NCBI RefSeq assembly: GCF_014645555.1
Contig: NZ_BMLY01000001.1
Coordinates: 1,130,197 to 1,181,416 of the forward strand
DNA from: Silvimonas amylolytica
GTDB lineage: Bacteria > Pseudomonadota > Gammaproteobacteria > Burkholderiales > Chitinibacteraceae
Direction of reading: 5' to 3'
DNA length: 51,220 nt
The notes under the pieces are model-generated. The model was not told the DNA's origin and searched no databases. It saw only the letters and a program-made list of their open reading frames with translations. Shown here piece by piece: positions 45,186 through 51,220 of this stretch. The translations under genes and the position numbers were made by a program. Each line of letters begins with the position of its first letter. Position 1 is the stretch's first letter.

Positions 45186-46061
45186 ATGTCCCTGACGGTT
45201 CCTTTTCCCAATCCGGTTCGTGACTGGATCATCAGCAATCTGCAACGCGGCTGCGCGGCGCCAGATGTCGTCCGTGAACTGACCAACAACAATGTGGCCG
45301 AAGAATTGGCCAGTGCCATGGTCAGCACCGTCATGCAGGCGCTGATTGCAGGTTCACCACTTCCTGACGGCCAGTTATTGATGGCGCCACCAGCCTACCT
45401 GGCCGATCCATGCCGTTTGCCAGCCAGCCCGGTTGTGGCTTGTGGCGATCGTGAAATCCGGATTCTGTCGCGTATGAGCAGGCCAACAGCCGCGGTACTG
45501 GGCAATGTGGTCAGCGCGCGTGAAGCAGAGCAGCTGATTGAACTGGCCGCACCGCGTCTGCGCCCCTCCACCGTGGTTGATCCTGCCACCGGTATGGATG
45601 TGGTCGCGGATCATCGCAGCAGCGAGGGTATGTTTTTCCGGCTGATGGAAACCCCATTGCTGGAGAAACTGGACAGACGCCTGGCCATGCTGACCGGTTT
45701 GCCAGTCGAAAACGGTGAAGGTTTCCAGATTCTGCATTACCGCACCGGTGCGGGCAGCGCGCCACATTATGACTACCTGACACCCAACAATATCGCCAAT
45801 GCAGAATCGGTTACCCGCAGCGGGCAGCGCATTATCACGATTGTGATCTATCTGAACGATGTCATGGCAGGGGGCGAAACGGTGTTCCCGGATACGGGCT
45901 GGGCCATTACACCCCAATTGGGTAATGCCATTTATTTCGAGTACGGCAATCGCGAAGGCCAGACTGATCCTGCATCGCTCCACGCCAGTTCGCCTGTACT
46001 CAAGGGCGAGAAATGGGTGGCGACGAAATGGATACGGGAGCGGCGCTTTATCTCGCGCTAG
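45186..46061 (+). CDS. 2OG-Fe(II) oxygenase, prolyl-4-hydroxylase type
   Basis: 291 residues. The C-terminal dioxygenase domain has the iron ligands His194, Asp196 (APHYDYL) and His266 (SLHASSP), and the 2-oxoglutarate-binding Lys276 in KGEKW. GQRIITIVIYLNDVMAGGETVFP is the family core. The N-terminal part (DWIISNLQRGCAAPDVVRELTNNNV) is the helical segment usual for bacterial members. The protein substrate is unknown; bacterial homologues hydroxylate prolines in, for example, EF-Tu. No clear ribosome site before the ATG. Confidence 0.92.
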   Translation: MSLTVPFPNPVRDWIISNLQRGCAAPDVVRELTNNNVAEELASAMVSTVMQALIAGSPLPDGQLLMAPPAYLADPCRLPASPVVACGDREIRILSRMSRPTAAVLGNVVSAREAEQLIELAAPRLRPSTVVDPATGMDVVADHRSSEGMFFRLMETPLLEKLDRRLAMLTGLPVENGEGFQILHYRTGAGSAPHYDYLTPNNIANAESVTRSGQRIITIVIYLNDVMAGGETVFPDTGWAITPQLGNAIYFEYGNREGQTDPASLHASSPVLKGEKWVATKWIRERRFISR

Positions 46062-46078
46062 CCAGGTTGCATAGCCAG

Positions 46079-46108
46079 AAAAAAGCCGCCCATTCGGGCG
46101 GCTTTTTT
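46079..46108. terminator. bidirectional terminator
   Basis: AAAAAAGCCGCC (46079-46090) and its mirror (46097-46108), loop CATTCG. It serves the dioxygenase gene and the convergent lipoprotein gene. Confidence 0.92.
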
Positions 46109-46127
46109 ATCAGGCCTGGATCAAGCA

Positions 46128-46778
46128 TTACAACAGGTCTACGGACTTCCAGCCTTTGTCGGTCAGCGTAAACACTTCTTTCAGCTGCATCTGGCGGTCT
46201 CCCTCCACCACACGCGCCAGCATCGGGAACACACGTGCCATCGCCGGGTCTTTGGCCCAGGGAGCGGCTTCGACCTTATAGGTGTAAGTCACGGCCGTCG
46301 TTGGGTGGCCATGTTCATCATGCGGTGGCTCCCAGCCGACAATCTGGTTCAGCGTCAGCGTGGCAGCACACAGATCACCATGACGCGTGGCCTTGCTGCC
46401 GTCGGGCCGGGCATAGGTAAAATCTTGCTTGAGATAGTACTTCTGCCCTTCCGGTGTCAGTGAATACTGGTGGGTTGAGACCACCTCAGACTTCCCAGGG
46501 CTGTTGTAGCGGATCATGACGTCTTTCTCAGCGACAACACCCAGTTGTTGCAGTACCGGTAGTTGCACGGCATCCCGCTCGGCCGTAGCCGCCTGGTTGG
46601 GGGTGATATTGATGGGCCACTCGGTTTTATCGAGACAGAAATGACCCTTCTCGGCCAGGTACTGGTTCATGCCTGTGGTAAATACTTCAGCGGACGGTTT
46701 TTCTGCGGGTTTGCTGCACGCACTCAATGCCAGTGCCGCGCAGGCGGTCAGGCTCAGTGTCTGGATCAGTTTTTTCAT
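46128..46778 (-). CDS. predicted lipoprotein of unknown function
   Basis: 216 residues, not recognised. MKKLIQTLSLTACAALALSAC is a lipoprotein signal with the lipidated Cys21. The mature part has GHFCLDKTEWPINITP, a DGSKATRHGDLCAA segment and a C-terminal VFTLTDKGWKSVDLL. Two further Cys may form a disulfide. Its stop lies 20 bp from the terminator. It is the last of three minus-strand lipoprotein genes; no shared function can be read from the sequence. Confidence 0.85.
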   Translation of the reverse strand: MKKLIQTLSLTACAALALSACSKPAEKPSAEVFTTGMNQYLAEKGHFCLDKTEWPINITPNQAATAERDAVQLPVLQQLGVVAEKDVMIRYNSPGKSEVVSTHQYSLTPEGQKYYLKQDFTYARPDGSKATRHGDLCAATLTLNQIVGWEPPHDEHGHPTTAVTYTYKVEAAPWAKDPAMARVFPMLARVVEGDRQMQLKEVFTLTDKGWKSVDLL

Positions 46779-46849
46779 GGCGGGACTTGTTCAGGTTCAG
46801 TCAAAAACAGGCGATGGCTCCGTACGCAGAACCATCGCCAGATCATGGA

Positions 46850-48223
46850 TTAATCAACGCAGGTACCGTGCGCTGGCGGGTTCGCCGGCGCCTGATAACC
46901 ATCCGTTAACGTATTCAGGAAGCAAATCAGGTCAGACATCTGCGCCTCTGTCATTGGCGGTGTTGCGCCTGGCGCACGACTATCCAGGGGCATTTGCGGG
47001 TCGATATTGCCCACATAAGCAGCCGGCAGATCGTTGAACTTCTGTACTGTACCGCCCGTATATTGCGTGGTGATCAAACCGTACGTGGGGAAACTGGCGT
47101 CCGGTGTGGCCTTGGGTGTGCCGCCCACAGTCGGGTACCAGATCTCCGGGTTGGTATCACGCGTGTTGTAGAAGTGAACCAGTTGGTACAGCGAATGAAT
47201 CACGCCGTTGTGGAAGAATGCGCCGCGCAAAGACACATTGCGCAGTGTCGGCGCCTTGAACAGGCCGCAGAAGCTGTTGGCGGCACCCGGGGAGGCCGGC
47301 AGGTGATCTGTACGCGCCGGACCGCACACGCCCATGTCGTAATACGCAGCATTCTGGTTGGCAGGGATGTCCATGTTGCGCGGCACACTGATGGTCTCAT
47401 AAGAGAAATCAGTAAATAGCGCCGAGCTCCCATTCAGACCTGCGCCTTGATAGTGGCAAGAAGCGCAATTGCCCGAATTGGCATCGGTGAATACCGTTAA
47501 GCCGCGCAATTCCGCCGCCGTCATGTTGCCGCCAATCTTGTTGGCCACGTACAAGTCGAATTTGCTGGAGAACGGGTGGAAGCTCTGGTCTTCCATCTGG
47601 TACGCCTGCAAGGCGGCCTGGATATTGGCGAAGGCTTTGGTGGTGTCGTTGAAAGCATCGCTACCAAATGCTTGCAGGAACAACGGCGCATAGGCAGCGG
47701 CCTTGACCTTGGCGACGACATCCGCCGGCGAGGCATTGGCCATTTCGTTGGCCGACAACAACGGAATACTGCTTTGATCCGCCAGCGTGGGCGAGCGGCC
47801 ATCCCAGGTGAAACCGCCACCAGGACCCGGCACGCTCACGCCATCCGGGTTGTCCAGCAGGTCGGCGTAGGCCGGGGTGAATTCTTTGTAGCGCAACGAT
47901 GGTACGGCGCGCGTACCAGGTTGCAGCATATCGGTGCCACCCAGTTGCACAGCCAGATTATTGGGTGCCGCATACGCAAAATTGGGGTCGTGACATGTGG
48001 CGCAGGACATCTTGCCCGAGCCAGACAACGTAGCATCAAAGAACAGTTTGTGACCCACCTGGGCAGACAGACTCAGCGGTGCCGAGGCGGTCGCGGCGCT
48101 GGGCGCAGAGGTCGGCGTCGCAGTCGGCGCGCTGGTCGTGGTGTTGCTGTCGCTACTTCCCCCGCCGCATGCGGCAAGAACCAGTGGCAACAGGCAAACG
48201 GCAATACGGATGAAATGCTGCAT
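46850..48223 (-). CDS. di-haem cytochrome c peroxidase-family lipoprotein
   Basis: 457 residues. The signal MQHFIRIAVCLLPLVLAAC ends at a lipobox with Cys19, followed by a Ser/Thr/Ala/Pro-rich tether. Two c-type haem sites, CATCH (74-78) and CASCH (253-257), and FKAPTLRNVSLRGAFFHNGVIHSLYQLVHFYNTRD are hallmarks of the CcpA/MauG superfamily. It may reduce peroxide or, as in MauG/MbnH, oxidise a protein partner. ATG at 48223 has GGGAG upstream; the frame open to 48334 was rejected for lack of a ribosome site. The neighbour upstream is the phosphoesterase. Confidence 0.92.
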   Translation of the reverse strand: MQHFIRIAVCLLPLVLAACGGGSSDSNTTTSAPTATPTSAPSAATASAPLSLSAQVGHKLFFDATLSGSGKMSCATCHDPNFAYAAPNNLAVQLGGTDMLQPGTRAVPSLRYKEFTPAYADLLDNPDGVSVPGPGGGFTWDGRSPTLADQSSIPLLSANEMANASPADVVAKVKAAAYAPLFLQAFGSDAFNDTTKAFANIQAALQAYQMEDQSFHPFSSKFDLYVANKIGGNMTAAELRGLTVFTDANSGNCASCHYQGAGLNGSSALFTDFSYETISVPRNMDIPANQNAAYYDMGVCGPARTDHLPASPGAANSFCGLFKAPTLRNVSLRGAFFHNGVIHSLYQLVHFYNTRDTNPEIWYPTVGGTPKATPDASFPTYGLITTQYTGGTVQKFNDLPAAYVGNIDPQMPLDSRAPGATPPMTEAQMSDLICFLNTLTDGYQAPANPPAHGTCVD

Positions 48224-48239
48224 TTGACAAGTCTCCCTC

Positions 48240-48296
48240 ACAGAAGCGGTGCTTCTGTACGGCTGCAGAAATGGCAGAAGCACCCGCTTCTGCCAT
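48240..48296 (-). repeat. tandem hairpins with the same arm sequence
   Basis: Two hairpins share CAGAAGC/GCTTCTG: 48240-48247 with 48251-48258, and 48271-48281 with 48286-48296. They fill the leader of the peroxidase gene, and the first ends next to its ribosome site. Confidence 0.65.
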
Positions 48297-48357
48297 CCCA
48301 TGGTGACCCCGCCTTGATGGCGCGACCGGATCACCCTTTCTTCTTTTTTTAAGCGCC

Positions 48358-50658
48358 TTACTTCACTGCCCAGACACCCTTCTGCGTCGTATCCGGACCC
48401 ACTTGCGGAGTCAGGGTTTGCGTATCAGAGGACTGGATCTGCGTGTAGGTCTTCGGAATCACGTAGGCGTGGTTCATCGGACGGACCGCATCGAAGTGGG
48501 TATCGGCACTGCTTTGGTATTCCGGCAGGTTCAGGATGTTCTGCGCAATGAACTTCTCGGTGTACTTCGAGCGGTTCATATACGTAGAGTCATCGGTCGG
48601 ATCAGCCAGCTGGAACATGTCTTGCAGCGTGCGCACAAAGGAGAAGTGGCTATAGGCATCGCTGTCAGACACTTGCTTGGGTGCGCCAGCCTGGTTGGTG
48701 ATCACCGCGAAGATGGATTCGCCGTGGCCATGGTTGCCGAAGTTGTAGTTGTGGATCGACGTATCCTGGGCGAATTGACCATTGGAACCCTTCACCAGCG
48801 GGTTGGTATTGGTCGAAGCAGCAGCACCCGAAGAACCCGGCACCCAGCCGCAACATGCGTTGTGACCCGTGGTGGCAGTGCCTTCGTCAAACATCAACAC
48901 AATCGCTACACGCTTCTGGCGGTTAGCCCACAGCGGAGAAGCCTGGATTTTCTTGACCAGGTAATCCACGTAGTTGTCGCCACGGGTAATGATGTTGTTG
49001 CCCGAAGCGCAATCGCTGGCTGTTGCTGTGCCGCCGCCCGACAAGGTGCCTGTCACGGTAATGCTGTGCATGTCGTCACACTGGTCAGGCATCAGGAAGT
49101 TGATCTGACCCACGTCGCCGCTTTGCAGATCGGTACTGAACTGGTCAACGTTATAGCCGGTTGGCACGGTGTACTTGCTGCCCGAGACCAGCGCGGCATC
49201 CCACTGACCGCCACCCAGTGTACGGTTGCTGAACTTCCACTCTGGTGCGCTACGCACGTTCTGGTAGGCCATACCCGGATGGTGCTTGGTCTTGTACAGA
49301 CCGGCCGGCATGGGCAGTGTCAGGGTGGAATTACCAATGGCGGTGGTGTTGTTGCCCAGTGTGCCCGGCGGGTAGACGTGGTCGGCAGCGGTGACAGCAG
49401 TGTCGGCGATACTATCGGTCCGGAAATCCTGGCCCGGGTTCATCGACTCGCTGTAGGTACGCCAGCGCAGACCCTTGCTGCTCAACGCGGTAAACAGGTT
49501 GGCGCGGCCTACGATGTTGTGGTTGATCCCGGCAGCCTGGGTACAGGTCGTGGTGAATGGCGAGTTGGCCAGACCTGGCTGGGTATTGTCCGGCACCGGC
49601 AGATCCTGCACGGCATTGGCACCGGTCGCATCACAGTTCCACTGGCTGTCATCGGTAATACCCCAGTCATCGGCACCGCCCAGCGCCGTGTAGTTCGGCT
49701 CACTGGGGTTGCTGGTGGCGTAGTAGCTGGTGAACTGGTTGTTGGCTTGCAGGTAACCATTGATCTTGGGCGCGTATTGCGAGCCCAGGATGGTAGTGGT
49801 GCCCTTGTTTTCCAGCATCACGATAAACACGCTGTCGTAACGCGGAATACCTTCCACGTTAAATGCAGCTTGTTGGGCTTGCAGGAAGGTGATCGGCTGA
49901 CGCGGATCGGTCTTCTGCGTGTTGGTGGCGGTACTCACGGCCAGGCTGGCGAGTTCCGGATCACCGCCCGGCACGGCCAGGGCATCCGGGTAAAGTTCTT
50001 TGTTATCGAATTTCTTGGTGGCGTAGACGTAGCGGTTGTTCAACGCGTTGGCTTCAGCGAGGGCCAGCGATTGAGCCGTGCCCGTCAACGCAGTCAGATC
50101 ACCCAGGACCTGAGCACTGGTCACGCCAACGCGAGAAGCCAGATTGCCCTTCTCAGTCTGGTAATCCGTGCTGTTGTCTTCCACCATGCGTTGTACTTCG
50201 CTGGACATGGGGCTAACGACGACAAGACCGGCGGTTTGCTGCTCAGTCACCTGGGCCAGAGAGGCGCGCAGGATTTCGTGAGCGGTTACCGCAGAACCAT
50301 TGGCCGTATTGGTTGCACTGGTGCTGATGTCGGCAATGATCGGGCCCAGGGCCGAGGCGGTCAGCGTGAACTTGCCATTCGCATCCGTCGTAACCGGGTT
50401 TTCGCTGGATTCACAAATACCGTCGTTGTTACTGTCAACACAGACGGTCGCACCCTTGAAGTAGCCGGCGGCCAGGGTTGGATTACCGGTGCTGCCCGGC
50501 GTGTAGGCCGTGCTGTTGACGACGCCGCTAATTTTGACTTGCGAGTTAGGGGCCGAGGTTGAGGTTCCTGAATCGCCACCACCACAACCGGCCAACATAC
50601 AGGCCGCCGCAATGGCTGTCAGCGATGTCGTGAAACCAACGTATTGAAGGTTTGCCAC
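48358..50658 (-). CDS. phosphoesterase-family lipoprotein (phospholipase C / AcpA-like)
   Basis: 766 residues. MANLQYVGFTTSLTAIAAACMLAGC is a lipoprotein signal (Cys25). Residues of about 35-120 form a small beta module (GATVCVDSNNDGICESSENPVTTDANGKFTL) with a calcium-loop-like Asp pattern. The phosphoesterase domain begins with RYDSVFIVMLENKGTTTIL, and carries SEPNYTALGGADDWG and KRVAIVLMFDEGTATTGHNACCGW, as in the phospholipase C/AcpA superfamily. The GTG at 50658 is chosen: GGGAG lies seven bases upstream and it starts right at the signal peptide. A frame open to 50706 has no support. Substrate unknown. Confidence 0.88.
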   Translation of the reverse strand: MANLQYVGFTTSLTAIAAACMLAGCGGGDSGTSTSAPNSQVKISGVVNSTAYTPGSTGNPTLAAGYFKGATVCVDSNNDGICESSENPVTTDANGKFTLTASALGPIIADISTSATNTANGSAVTAHEILRASLAQVTEQQTAGLVVVSPMSSEVQRMVEDNSTDYQTEKGNLASRVGVTSAQVLGDLTALTGTAQSLALAEANALNNRYVYATKKFDNKELYPDALAVPGGDPELASLAVSTATNTQKTDPRQPITFLQAQQAAFNVEGIPRYDSVFIVMLENKGTTTILGSQYAPKINGYLQANNQFTSYYATSNPSEPNYTALGGADDWGITDDSQWNCDATGANAVQDLPVPDNTQPGLANSPFTTTCTQAAGINHNIVGRANLFTALSSKGLRWRTYSESMNPGQDFRTDSIADTAVTAADHVYPPGTLGNNTTAIGNSTLTLPMPAGLYKTKHHPGMAYQNVRSAPEWKFSNRTLGGGQWDAALVSGSKYTVPTGYNVDQFSTDLQSGDVGQINFLMPDQCDDMHSITVTGTLSGGGTATASDCASGNNIITRGDNYVDYLVKKIQASPLWANRQKRVAIVLMFDEGTATTGHNACCGWVPGSSGAAASTNTNPLVKGSNGQFAQDTSIHNYNFGNHGHGESIFAVITNQAGAPKQVSDSDAYSHFSFVRTLQDMFQLADPTDDSTYMNRSKYTEKFIAQNILNLPEYQSSADTHFDAVRPMNHAYVIPKTYTQIQSSDTQTLTPQVGPDTTQKGVWAVK

Positions 50659-51127
50659 ATCTTTCTCCCGAATGGGTTTGTTGTTGACCAGCAAAGTCCG
50701 GAGCAAACCAGATCTGCCAGTCCCGAAAAACCCCGCTATCCTGGGAGGTAAAAATGAAAAGGATGTGACGCTACACGTGGTTACAGCGGTAAGAAAAATA
50801 TATTTTTTTACGTCAACCTAACGCCTTCCGAATGCGTTTCTCTAAGTTTTTTCTAAGGTTGGTCAGCGCAATTCAGGCAAACTGGCAAGTAGGTGAAAGC
50901 CGCTTGGCAAGGCCGAGAGAAATACAAAAATTGCTGATGAATCAGTCAATTGAATTGAATATCGAGAAGAAAAACTGGTACAGCGCGCGTTTTCCGGGTG
51001 ACGCAGTGCAAAAACGACATCCATCATCGAGCGTTGAGGCTGATCAAGGCCGTCCTGTTTGCGCCAGATACATTGCGACAATCAAGAATGGGAAAATAGA
51101 CGTGGGACGAGGAACAAGCAGAAATGA
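50659..51127. promoter_or_regulatory. region upstream of the phosphoesterase gene
   Basis: About 470 bp without a supportable gene. On the minus strand a TTGACG lies upstream of an AT-rich block (near 50790-50815) that may belong to a promoter; no sound -10 or Pho box was recognised. On the plus strand a perfect GGAGG at 50744-50748 leads only to a four-codon frame. Confidence 0.4.
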
Positions 51128-51157
51128 AAACGGCCACCCGAGTCCGGGTGGCCGTTT
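51128..51157 (-). terminator. tRNA-Ala terminator
   Basis: AAACGGCCACCCG (51128-51140), loop AGTC, and its mirror (51145-51157), with a T-run on the minus strand just past the CCA end. Confidence 0.85.
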
Positions 51158-51162
51158 ACATT

Positions 51163-51220
<58 letters not shown>

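Noticed and set aside
48403-50562. 719-codon open frame on the plus strand, antisense to the phosphoesterase gene
   Set aside because: It is a mirror of a GC-rich coding frame; the translation is His/Arg/Val-rich with no family motif, while the minus strand has a full lipoprotein phosphoesterase.
50744-50768. Perfect GGAGG followed by a four-codon frame (MKRM)
   Set aside because: No downstream plus-strand gene that it could lead; probably chance.
50659-50830. Pho box upstream of the phosphoesterase
   Set aside because: CTGTAAC occurs once on the minus strand, but no second repeat at the required spacing.

Overview
The window is a moderately GC-rich stretch of a Gram-negative chromosome that looks betaproteobacterial, most likely Neisseriales (Chromobacteriaceae/Chitinibacteraceae-like). 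The reasons are Neisseria-type trimeric porins ending in Phe, a dihydrolipoamide dehydrogenase with its own N-terminal lipoyl domain, a homodimeric-type AceE, and the gene neighbourhoods seen. It is core and niche-metabolism sequence: no phage, insertion sequence or CRISPR array was seen. The taxonomic call is inferred from protein families, not from a search.

Layout. 0.1-2 kb: a 2H phosphoesterase (LigT/ThpR-like) gene next to a long perfect palindrome, and an ArsR-type regulator overlapping an AHSA1/SRPBCC gene. 2-5.4 kb: guaA, dacB and a 59-residue oxidoreductase-like gene, all on the minus strand. 5.7-10.2 kb, plus strand: ptsN-argB, then dnaX-ybaB-recR.

10.3-34.3 kb is one large carbon-uptake and central-metabolism block. 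On the minus strand it holds a GtsABCD-type glucose/mannose ABC transporter, two paralogous porins, gap, eda and edd. Divergent from edd are zwf, pgl, hexR and pgi, followed by aceE-aceF-lpdA. Together they could take a hexose through the outer membrane (porins), periplasm (GtsA) and inner membrane (GtsBCD), then through the Entner-Doudoroff route to pyruvate plus glyceraldehyde-3-phosphate, and on to acetyl-CoA. A glucokinase gene is not in the window. The edd/zwf divergent region carries two good HexR-like 15-bp operators, and a weaker one lies upstream of gap. The intergenic gaps on both sides of aceF hold two related structured repeats.

34.3-36.8 kb: an atypical SDR, a methionine-type aminotransferase and a YgjV-like membrane protein. 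36.9-42.7 kb: a copper homeostasis locus. The minus-strand operon is copA-copZ-csoR-small HMA-like gene. The divergent plus-strand genes are a CopL-like secreted Cys/His protein, a DUF411 protein and a Tat-type multicopper oxidase. Two CsoR-type operators sit in the shared control region, one per promoter.

42.8-46.1 kb: ettA, a YkgJ-type cysteine-cluster protein and a prolyl-4-hydroxylase-like dioxygenase. 46.1-50.7 kb, minus strand: three consecutive predicted lipoproteins, namely one unknown, a di-haem cytochrome c peroxidase-family protein and a phospholipase C/AcpA-like phosphoesterase. The window ends inside a tRNA-Ala(GGC) gene on the minus strand.

Several start codons were moved from the longest frame because a Shine-Dalgarno sequence, signal peptide or family N-terminus favoured an internal start; each entry says so. 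All operators, promoters and terminators are read by eye and untested.
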